DNA of 11,295 nucleotides from Oscillospiraceae bacterium (GTDB taxonomy: Bacteria; Bacillota; Clostridia; Oscillospirales; Oscillospiraceae). Made by a program: the position numbers and the translations under genes. The notes below the pieces were generated by a model that was given only the letters and a program-made list of their open reading frames with translations, ran no database searches and had not been told where the DNA came from. This document shows, piece by piece, positions 6,329-11,295 of the stretch (the first letter of the stretch is position 1; every line of letters begins with the position of its first letter). The stretch spans positions 1 to 11,295 of the forward strand of contig JAQWCP010000025.1 of NCBI GenBank assembly GCA_028705905.1. Reading direction: 5' to 3'.

Positions 6329-6417
6329 TGGCGGAGCGGGTGGGATTCGAACCCACGGACGGTTGCCCGTCAACTGATTTCGAGTCAGTCCCGTTATGAC
6401 CACTTCGATACCGCTCC
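6329..6417 (-). tRNA. tRNA-Ser(CGA)
   Basis: An 89-nt class II tRNA with encoded CCA. Acceptor GGAGCGG pairs with CCGCTCC, the anticodon arm ACTGA-CTCGAAA-TCAGT gives anticodon CGA (plus positions 6380-6382), a long variable arm (ACGGGCAACCGT) is typical of serine, and the T arm is GTGGGTTCGAATCCCAC. It decodes UCG. It converges on the KAP gene and shares its terminator. No promoter is clearly identified upstream on the minus strand in 6418-6500. Confidence 0.97.
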
Positions 6418-6552
6418 ATATCTAATTTATTGCAGAAACGGCATCTCTCCATTCACTTTTTGCTTGCTGGGAGAAGCGATTGGTGAAAAAGAAAGAAGTT
6501 GCGTATTTAAAATACAACATTTTAAACTCTTTGTCAATTCCCAATCCACATA

Positions 6553-6581
6553 TTGTTATTTTCGATCATTTCCGTTATAAT
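6553..6581 (+). promoter_or_regulatory. Sigma-A promoter for the Smr-xpt-pyrB unit
   Basis: TTGTTA (6553-6558), exactly 17 nt, then consensus TATAAT (6576-6581). The leader to the Smr start at 6646 is only about 57 nt, with no purine riboswitch or PyrR attenuator visible. A second weaker candidate, TTGTCA (6531-6536) with TGTTAT 17 nt on, overlaps it. An AT-rich palindrome GTATTT-A-AAATAC is at 6503-6515. Positions 6418-6552 otherwise hold nothing I recognise. Confidence 0.7.
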
Positions 6582-6645
6582 AGCAAGAAGACAGGACATC
6601 TTGGTTTTGCTTCTGTCCAAAAAGAGGAAGCATCGGAGAATCAGA

Positions 6646-6996
6646 ATGAATGGTGATTTGAGGGAAGTAAATTTAGAATTGGGAAAACCGGTCGTCGATG
6701 CAGCAATCCGCAGACTGACCGTTGAAATCTATTATAGTCGTCAGCTGGGGGTATCGGTTTTGAAGATCATTCACGGATATGGCTCAACTGGAACGGGAGG
6801 GAAAATCCGCATTGCTGCCAGGCGCTATCTCATGTCGTTAGAGTCCCGCGGGGAGGTAAAGGGCATCATCCCTGGGGAGCGCTTCTCTATTTTTGACGAA
6901 ACGACACGTCGGGCATTCTTATCGTGTGACGCGTTGCGAAAAGATCGGGATTTGGAACGCCACAACAACGGTGTGACATTCATTCTGCTGACATAA
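6646..6996 (+). CDS. Smr-domain-like protein
   Basis: A 116-residue protein starting at MNGDLREV. The frame is open from 6553, but that would begin inside the promoter; ATG 6646 has GGAGA 6 nt upstream. The motif VLKIIHGYGSTGTGGKIR is the conserved Smr (small MutS-related) strand-loop, and the preceding helix (PVVDAAIRRLTVEIYYSRQLG) matches the Smr layout. The N-terminal LDxH(G) motif is altered here to LELGK, so the His implicated in nuclease activity of Smr/MutS2 domains is missing. It may therefore bind nucleic acid or ribosomes without cutting. The C-terminal 40 residues are basic and unassigned. The xpt gene starts 44 nt downstream with no terminator between. Confidence 0.8.
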   Translation: MNGDLREVNLELGKPVVDAAIRRLTVEIYYSRQLGVSVLKIIHGYGSTGTGGKIRIAARRYLMSLESRGEVKGIIPGERFSIFDETTRRAFLSCDALRKDRDLERHNNGVTFILLT

Positions 6997-7040
6997 TCAT
7001 CGCACAGATACGAAGAAAAGTTTGAAGGAAAGGAACACAT

Positions 7041-7610
7041 ATGGAAGAGCTGAAACGGCGTATTTTAAACGATGCAATTGTACAAGAGGGCGGTATCATT
7101 CAGGTAGATATGTTTTTGAATCATTATCTGGATATCTCTTTGCTGGAATCAATGGGTGCAGCTTTGGCCAAACGGTTTCGTGGCAGTGGTATTACCAAGG
7201 TATTGACAGTTGAAACATCTGGCATTCCGCTGGCTTGTTTTGCGGCGCGCAGTGCAGGGGTGGATGCGGTGTTTGCCAGACGGTTCCAGACCGGATACAT
7301 GGATCGCGCAGTTTATTCTTCCGAAATTCATTCTTTTACCGTGGACAAAGCATACACGTTGCGTGTCGCTGAAAACTGTCTGTCCGATCATGATAAAGTT
7401 TTAATTGTGGATGATATCTTGGCCAGTGGGCAAGCGATTTTGGGCCTTTTGGAGATCGTCGCAAAGGCAGGTGCAGAGGTTGCTGGCATTGGTGTGGCAA
7501 TTGAAAAAGAAATGCGGGATGGCGGCGCATTGTTGCGGCGTATGGGCTTGCGGGTTGAAGCGCTGGCAACGGTAGAACGTGTGGAAGAGGGCAGAATTTA
7601 TTTGAAATAA
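7041..7610 (+). CDS. xpt: Xanthine phosphoribosyltransferase
   Basis: A 189-residue enzyme of normal length converting xanthine plus PRPP to XMP and pyrophosphate in cytosolic purine salvage. The PRPP-binding motif VLIVDDILASGQA is at residues 120-132 with the two aspartates D124 and D125. The N-terminus (MEELKRRILNDAIVQEGGIIQVDMFLNHYLD) and the VETSGIPLACFAA loop are characteristic of Xpt rather than adenine or hypoxanthine enzymes. A purine-rich ribosome site (AAGGAAAGGAA) precedes the ATG. In many Firmicutes xpt sits behind a guanine riboswitch with pbuX; neither is seen here. Instead it is followed 21 nt later by pyrB, which suggests co-transcription of purine salvage with pyrimidine synthesis. 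Confidence 0.92.
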   Translation: MEELKRRILNDAIVQEGGIIQVDMFLNHYLDISLLESMGAALAKRFRGSGITKVLTVETSGIPLACFAARSAGVDAVFARRFQTGYMDRAVYSSEIHSFTVDKAYTLRVAENCLSDHDKVLIVDDILASGQAILGLLEIVAKAGAEVAGIGVAIEKEMRDGGALLRRMGLRVEALATVERVEEGRIYLK

Positions 7611-7631
7611 AATTCTGCGGGAGGTTGGTCA

Positions 7632-8711
7632 ATGTTACTGCGAAACTTAGTGGACTTTGAAGATTTGACGCGAGCAGAATGGGAAGCATTATACGAAAGC
7701 TGCTCCCGGATCATAGAGCGCCCGTCCGATTTTATAGATACTTGTAGGGGAAAAGTTGCTTGCAACTTATTTTATGAACCGTCGACACGTACCAATTTTT
7801 CCTTTCAGGCAGCAATGCTGCGCCTGGGTGGAAGCGTATTTGGGTTTGCGGACCCCAACTCATCTTCCGTTGCCAAAGGAGAAACACTGAAAGACACAGT
7901 GAAGATGGTTTCCGGTTATTCAGACGTGATTGTAATTCGCAGTCCGCGGGAAGGAGCCGCCAAGGCGGCAGCCCTTTATTCGAATGTTCCTGTGATCAAT
8001 GCGGGGGACGGAGGGCATATGCATCCCACGCAGACCATGACAGATTTAACGACCATTACGAGGTTGCGCGGCAGCGTGGATGGGTTGTCCATTGGCCTAT
8101 GTGGCGACTTGAAAAATGGGCGTACCGTTCATTCCCTGATTAAGGCGCTGGCCAAATTCGAAGGGATCAAATTTTATCTGATTTCTCCAAGGGAATTGTC
8201 CGTTCCAGAATATATTCGCATTTTTATGAAAGAAAACCGCCAATGGAATGTGGAAGTGACCAATTTAGATGCTGTCATGCCACAACTGGATGTTTTGTAC
8301 ATGACACGAATCCAAAGGGAGCGTTTTACGGACCCATTGGAGTATGAACGAAACAGAGGCGTGTATATCTTAACAAAACGGAAATTGGAGCGTGCAAAGG
8401 AGCGGCTGCTTGTGATGCATCCCCTCCCCAGAGTGGACGAAATTGCTCCGGATGTTGATGACGACCCCCGGGCTGTCTATTTTCAGCAAGCGCAGTTTGG
8501 CATGTACATTCGCATGGCGCTTTTGGCGGATCTGGCCAATCAGGAAAAGAAAGCACCAGCGCCTGTTCCGATGGGGGGGCACAGACGCTGTGGGAATCCA
8601 AGCTGTATTACGAAAGATGAATGGTATTTGCCGCCACTGACAAAACGCATTGGAGAAGTAGATTATTGTGCCTATTGCGACAAAGCAGTGGGTGAAAGGG
8701 CAGAGCAGTAA
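7632..8711 (+). CDS. pyrB: Aspartate carbamoyltransferase with C-terminal PyrI-like zinc domain
   Basis: A 359-residue protein; catalytic chains are usually about 300-310. It catalyses carbamoyl phosphate plus L-aspartate to N-carbamoyl-aspartate, the committed step of pyrimidine synthesis. Visible motifs: FYEPSTRT (carbamoyl phosphate loop, STRT at 51-54), the SSVAKGETLKDT loop (about 77-89), HPTQ, and HPLPR at 263-267. After the catalytic core the chain continues with C320-x4-C325-x20-C346-x2-C349 (CGNPSC...CAYC). This is almost the spacing of the E. coli PyrI zinc site (C109, C114, C138, C141). The nucleotide-binding allosteric domain of PyrI is absent. GGGAGG lies 7 nt before the ATG. The catalytic assignment is firm; zinc binding is inferred from the cysteines. 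Confidence 0.93.
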   Translation: MLLRNLVDFEDLTRAEWEALYESCSRIIERPSDFIDTCRGKVACNLFYEPSTRTNFSFQAAMLRLGGSVFGFADPNSSSVAKGETLKDTVKMVSGYSDVIVIRSPREGAAKAAALYSNVPVINAGDGGHMHPTQTMTDLTTITRLRGSVDGLSIGLCGDLKNGRTVHSLIKALAKFEGIKFYLISPRELSVPEYIRIFMKENRQWNVEVTNLDAVMPQLDVLYMTRIQRERFTDPLEYERNRGVYILTKRKLERAKERLLVMHPLPRVDEIAPDVDDDPRAVYFQQAQFGMYIRMALLADLANQEKKAPAPVPMGGHRRCGNPSCITKDEWYLPPLTKRIGEVDYCAYCDKAVGERAEQ

Positions 8712-8750
8712 CTTATTTTTCAAAATTGTGCAAATTCCATCAAAAAAATA

Positions 8751-8780
8751 TTGACAATAAATGCAGCCATGTGCTATCAT
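8751..8780 (+). promoter_or_regulatory. Promoter of the tRNA cluster
   Basis: Perfect TTGACA (8751-8756) and TATCAT (8775-8780), spacing 18 nt (17 if read as CTATCA). It lies 31 nt before tRNA-Gly and 40 nt after pyrB. No hairpin terminator is visible between pyrB and this promoter, so some read-through is possible. Confidence 0.75.
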
Positions 8781-8810
8781 AGTTGAGCTGGCATCTTGAA
8801 GAGGAGAATT

Positions 8811-8884
<74 letters not shown>

Positions 8885-8890
8885 TTATAT

Positions 8891-8967
<77 letters not shown>

Positions 8968-9083
8968 AATGCACATGTGGGAAATGGCGATTGTCCTCTC
9001 TTTGTCATCAGGAAGTCGCTTCCTGCTTTGCAAAAAAGGAATGGCGAGTGGCAATGGCTGTTTTCCAGCGTGTATGAGACATG

Positions 9084-9160
9084 GTGGGTGTAGCTCAGGT
9101 GGTTAGAGCGCCAGGTTGTGGCCCTGGAGGCCGTCGGTTCGAGTCCGATCATCCACCCCA
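9084..9160 (+). tRNA. tRNA-His(GTG)
   Basis: A 77-nt tRNA with encoded CCA. The anticodon arm CCAGG-TTGTGGC-CCTGG gives GTG. The genomic G at 9083 supplies the histidine-specific G-1, pairing with discriminator C73, so the mature RNA probably begins at 9083. Acceptor GTGGGTG pairs with CATCCAC with one G-T pair. Confidence 0.96.
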
Positions 9161-9169
9161 ACCATATAC

Positions 9170-9245
9170 TGGGATGTAGCCAAGTCGGTAAGGCACCAGA
9201 CTTTGACTCTGGCATTCGCAGGTTCGAGTCCTGCCATCCCAGCCA
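9170..9245 (+). tRNA. tRNA-Gln(TTG)
   Basis: A 76-nt tRNA with encoded CCA. Acceptor TGGGATG pairs with CATCCCA, discriminator G, and the anticodon arm CCAGA-CTTTGAC-TCTGG gives anticodon TTG (CAA/CAG). It lies 9 nt after tRNA-His. Confidence 0.97.
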
Positions 9246-9277
9246 TTTCTTTTTATTTTTATTTATTATATTGATAT

Positions 9278-9353
9278 GACCCATTAGCTCAGTCGGCAGA
9301 GCACCTGCCTTTTAAGCAGGGTGTCCCGCGTTCGAGTCGCGGATGGGTCACCA
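9278..9353 (+). tRNA. tRNA-Lys(TTT)
   Basis: A 76-nt tRNA with encoded CCA. Acceptor GACCCAT pairs with ATGGGTC, and the anticodon arm CCTGC-CTTTTAA-GCAGG gives anticodon TTT (AAA/AAG). An AT-rich 32-nt spacer separates it from tRNA-Gln. It is the last tRNA of the cluster. Confidence 0.97.
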
Positions 9354-9358
9354 AACAA

Positions 9359-9398
9359 AAGAACCTTCTTAGAACAAAATTGTTCTAAGAAGGTTCTT
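9359..9398 (+). terminator. Terminator of the tRNA cluster
   Basis: A perfect 19-bp stem, AAGAACCTTCTTAGAACAA (9359-9377) with its complement at 9380-9398 and AA between, starts 5 nt after tRNA-Lys. The 3' side ends TTCTT followed by CATTT, a moderate U-tract. It is placed to end the five-tRNA transcript. Confidence 0.8.
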
Positions 9399-9532
9399 CA
9401 TTTATGTGCGATTTCTACAAATTTTGCATTTTTTTCATCATAGAATAGGAAAATAGATGTCATATTCGCTTTTCTATGTATTTTTTGGAAAATAAAAACA
9501 AAGGGAGCGTTTCTGAAGATACCAAAAGCTCC

Positions 9533-9561
9533 TTGCAAAGAATGTGTGAACAGAGTATACT
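9533..9561 (+). promoter_or_regulatory. Probable promoter of the SLH-protein gene
   Basis: TTGCAA (9533-9538), exactly 17 nt, TATACT (9556-9561). Transcription from about 9568 would give a leader of roughly 245 nt. The preceding stretch 9399-9532 is AT-rich and holds nothing else I recognise. Confidence 0.55.
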
Positions 9562-9567
9562 AAAATT

Positions 9568-9812
9568 GAGAGAAAGTAACGGGCGGAAAGGGACAGGTCG
9601 GCGTAAGAAAGCAATTTGAAAGGGAACTCTATGCAGTTGGCTTGCTGATTGGAATTTCCGTCCAAAAGAAATCGCCTGAGGGGACGGAAGAGATGGTTTG
9701 GGTTTGATCTCATTCGTGACGCCATTGCTGCCAGAGGGGTGGCAAGCATCTGGTACCCACTAGGCGGGTAGGTGCATGGAACGGAACGAATGAATGGGGA
9801 GGAGGCGTAAAA
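9568..9812 (+). promoter_or_regulatory. Long structured 5' leader of the SLH-protein mRNA
   Basis: The leader has at least three stems: TTCCGTCC/GGACGGAA (9656-9663 with 9682-9689, 18-nt loop), TGCTGCCA/TGGC-A-AGCA around 9727-9749, and TACCC/GGGTA around 9754-9770. It matches no riboswitch consensus I can recall: I tested the c-di-GMP class I and II, c-di-AMP and cobalamin cores by eye. A cis-regulatory RNA is possible. A tiny frame MQLAC (from 9631) is too short to call. Confidence 0.35.
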
Positions 9813-10466
9813 ATGAAAAAAAGGTTCTTTGCCTTGTATTTCGTTGGATTCGCATTGATTTTTTCGTCCATCCCCGCCATGGCAATCACAGTTGATGATG
9901 TGTTCCCAGATTATTTGGGCGATCCCCAATTTATAGATGTCCCCCTGGACACTTGGTACACAGAAGAAGTGCGGGTGTGTTACGGCATCGGCATGATGAA
10001 TGGAATTGGGGGGAATCGGTTTGCGCCGGAAAACCAAATGACGCGGGGAGAGGTAATTGCGCTGGCTGTTCGCATACATCATGCAGTCTATGCAAACCAG
10101 GAAACGCCCAGCCTCGCTCCGGTGGAGGGAGACTGGTATCAGGTCTATGTCAATTATTTGCGTCAAATCGGGATTACCGATGTTGTGAATCCCAGAGGAA
10201 AGGCCACCCGGTTTTATTTTGCGAGACTGATTGCCCAAGTACTGCCAGAGGAGGCGCTGGTGCCAATCAACCAAATTACATCCATTCCGGATATTGAAAA
10301 TGATGATGTTTTGCGCTTGTATAATGCTGGCGTTCTCACGGGCATCAACGGGAGCACCCTTGCATTTAACCCAGGCGGAACCATCATGAGAGCCGAGGCT
10401 GCAACCATGGTTGCACGTGTGGCGCGTAGTGTGCTGCGCCGCCAGATTGTTCCGCCAAGTATGTAG
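9813..10466 (+). CDS. Exported S-layer-homology (SLH) domain protein
   Basis: A 217-residue secreted protein. The signal peptide is MKKR plus a hydrophobic core, with likely cleavage after AMA at residue 24. The mature part is three SLH-type repeats and little else: about 40-91 (FIDVPLDTWYTEEV...GIGGNRFAPENQMTRGEVIALAVRIHH), about 105-145 (WYQVYVNYLRQIGIT...ATRFYFARLIAQVL, diverged), and about 155-205 (IPDI...LYNAGVLTGINGSTLAFNPGGTIMRAEAATMVARVA). Three SLH repeats normally form the trimer-like unit that binds pyruvylated secondary cell-wall polymer. No catalytic domain is attached, so it may be a wall-anchoring or S-layer accessory protein. GGAGGAGG precedes the ATG. It is monocistronic, with its own promoter and terminator. 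Confidence 0.88.
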   Translation: MKKRFFALYFVGFALIFSSIPAMAITVDDVFPDYLGDPQFIDVPLDTWYTEEVRVCYGIGMMNGIGGNRFAPENQMTRGEVIALAVRIHHAVYANQETPSLAPVEGDWYQVYVNYLRQIGITDVVNPRGKATRFYFARLIAQVLPEEALVPINQITSIPDIENDDVLRLYNAGVLTGINGSTLAFNPGGTIMRAEAATMVARVARSVLRRQIVPPSM

Positions 10467-10469
10467 AAA

Positions 10470-10506
10470 GTCCACTCTGTTTTGCAAATTGGGAAACAGA
10501 GTGGAC
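10470..10506. terminator. Terminator after the SLH gene
   Basis: GTCCACTCTGTTT (10470-10482) pairs perfectly with AAACAGAGTGGAC (10494-10506) around an 11-nt loop, followed on the plus strand by GTTTTT. It begins 4 nt after the stop codon. On the minus strand it is followed by TTTCT, so it could also serve a converging transcript. Confidence 0.9.
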
Positions 10507-10521
10507 GTTTTTAGACACTAA

Positions 10522-10665
10522 TTAAATGCGTTTAGCCGCCCCAAAAAGCCTTTTATATGGCATTATGTTTTGGAAAGAGAAATAGTCGTGTCGTCTGTCG
10601 GTCAACACAATTTCGCCGATTTCCGGTGCATCGATTGAATGGGTGCATGCACAAAGCCCCCGCAT
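10522..10665 (-). CDS. Possible small protein of 47 residues, unrecognised
   Basis: A minus-strand frame from ATG (10663-10665) to TAA (10522-10524). Its composition looks protein-like (IDAPEIGEIVLTDRRHDYF), and the frame ends 16 nt before the SLH terminator, which could serve it in the reverse direction. Against it: no Shine-Dalgarno sequence precedes the ATG, and I recognise no family. It may be a decayed gene end or chance. A short inverted repeat ACAAAGC/GCTTTGT (10651-10672) overlaps the start. Confidence 0.2.
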   Translation of the reverse strand: MRGLCACTHSIDAPEIGEIVLTDRRHDYFSFQNIMPYKRLFGAAKRI

Positions 10666-10688
10666 GCTTTGTAAATTTTCAAGAGTAC

Positions 10689-10717
10689 TTGACAAATGCA
10701 AAGAAATATGGTTACAT
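10689..10717 (+). promoter_or_regulatory. Candidate promoter of the activase gene
   Basis: Perfect TTGACA (10689-10694), 17 nt, TTACAT (10712-10717), or TACATA with 18-nt spacing. The start codon is about 56 nt beyond. The -35 is strong and the -10 poor. Confidence 0.5.
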
Positions 10718-10772
10718 AAAAATAGTTAGCATACAAATGTTTCGTATCAAATATATTTGCATGGAGGTTACT

Positions 10773-11295
10773 ATGTATGTAATGGGTGTAGATGTTGGCT
10801 CCGCATCCTCTAAAGCGATCATTTTAGAGAATGGAGAGAAAATCCTGGCTTCTGCCGTTGTGCAGGCAGGCACAGGCACTTCTGGACCGGTACGAGTTCT
10901 GGAACAAGTTTTTGCGGAGAGCGGACTCAATCGGGCTGATATGGCGTATGTAGTAGCCACTGGGTATGGCCGTCTCAGATTCGAAGGAGCTGATAAACAA
11001 ATCAGCGAAATTAGTTGCCATGCCAAAGGAGTTCATTTTTTGGTACCAACGGCAAGGACCATTATTGACATCGGTGGACAGGATGCAAAAGCCATTCGGC
11101 TCGATCAAAATGGAAATGTGAAGCAGTTTTTCATGAATGATAAGTGCGCGGCAGGCACCGGCCGGTTTTTAGAGGTTATGGCGCGGGTGCTGGAGACGGA
11201 TCTGGATTGTATGGCGGAGTTGAGTTCCTATGCAGATGCTCCCGCTTCTATCAGCAGTACTTGTACAGTTTTTGCCGAATCAGAAGGGATTTCAC
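10773..11295 (+). CDS. 2-hydroxyacyl-CoA dehydratase activase (HgdC/BadF family), 3' end outside window
   Basis: The first 174 codons of an ASKHA-fold ATPase; full-length activases are about 260 residues. Some family members are much longer fusions, and the cut prevents a decision. GVDVGSASSKAI (residues 5-16) is the phosphate-1 loop and DIGGQDAKAI (about 99-108) the phosphate-2 loop. C125 in DKCAAGTGRF and C164 in STCTVFAESE are 39 residues apart, as are C127 and C166 that hold the single intersubunit [4Fe-4S] cluster of Acidaminococcus HgdC. The homodimer uses ATP to drive one electron into a 2-hydroxyacyl-CoA dehydratase, an oxygen-sensitive step of amino-acid fermentation. GGAGG lies 5 nt before the ATG. 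No dehydratase subunit is in view, so the substrate cannot be named. Confidence 0.9.
   Translation, partial: MYVMGVDVGSASSKAIILENGEKILASAVVQAGTGTSGPVRVLEQVFAESGLNRADMAYVVATGYGRLRFEGADKQISEISCHAKGVHFLVPTARTIIDIGGQDAKAIRLDQNGNVKQFFMNDKCAAGTGRFLEVMARVLETDLDCMAELSSYADAPASISSTCTVFAESEGIS

Noticed and set aside
6418..6645. Guanine riboswitch or PyrR attenuator upstream of xpt-pyrB
   Set aside because: No conserved purine-aptamer core and no terminator/antiterminator pair is visible; the promoter lies too close to the first gene to fit an aptamer of that size.
9568..9812. c-di-GMP class I riboswitch
   Set aside because: GGGACAGG and GGGTAGGTGC look vaguely similar to parts of the GEMM consensus, but the CACGCACAGGGCAAACC core and its GNRA-receptor arrangement are absent.
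9474..10487. 337-codon minus-strand open frame opposite the SLH gene and its leader
   Set aside because: Composition is atypical (rich in His, Cys and Asn), it spans the promoter, leader and terminator of the SLH gene, and the sense strand encodes a clear signal peptide and SLH motifs.

Overview
The window looks like a chromosomal segment of a low-to-mid G+C, anaerobic, spore-forming Firmicute of the class Clostridia; an Oscillospiraceae-like host is a guess. Reasons: strong AGGAGG-type ribosome sites, sigma-A promoters, CCA-encoding tRNA genes, a YIEGIA-family membrane protein, an S-layer-homology (SLH) protein and an oxygen-sensitive 2-hydroxyacyl-CoA dehydratase activase. No transposase, integrase, phage gene, rRNA or CRISPR array is visible.

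Layout. (1) Positions 19-1162, minus strand: a three-gene operon, 2x[4Fe-4S] ferredoxin, NapH-like membrane iron-sulfur protein and ArsR-family repressor. A sigma-A promoter drives it, and a perfect 13-bp-arm palindrome covers its -10 box. The repressor carries a cysteine pair placed as in the sulfide/persulfide sensors YgaV, BigR and SqrR. (2) 1290-1398: an intrinsic-terminator-like hairpin next to a decayed tRNA gene. (3) 1407-2487, minus: the YIEGIA membrane protein and a small 'capping subunit'-like partner. (4) 2821-3681, plus: an SDR oxidoreductase of the YghA/YdaD type, followed by a striking 29-bp perfect hairpin. (5) 4052-6250, plus: a solitary AT-rich KAP-family P-loop NTPase, a class that includes phage-exclusion proteins, ending beside tRNA-Ser(CGA) on the other strand. 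(6) 6553-8711, plus: a probable operon of Smr-like protein, xpt and pyrB; PyrB ends in a four-cysteine domain resembling the zinc domain of PyrI. (7) 8751-9398: tRNA cluster Gly-Arg-His-Gln-Lys with its own promoter and terminator. (8) 9533-10506: an exported SLH protein with a long structured leader and a terminator. (9) 10773 to the end: the start of an acyl-CoA dehydratase activase, cut by the window edge.

The most interesting items are the autoregulated ferredoxin/NapH-like/ArsR operon with its persulfide-sensor signature, the PyrB-zinc-domain fusion, the isolated KAP NTPase, and the 29-bp perfect hairpin nested inside an 8-bp inverted repeat. Functional statements rest on motifs read by eye; no database search was run.
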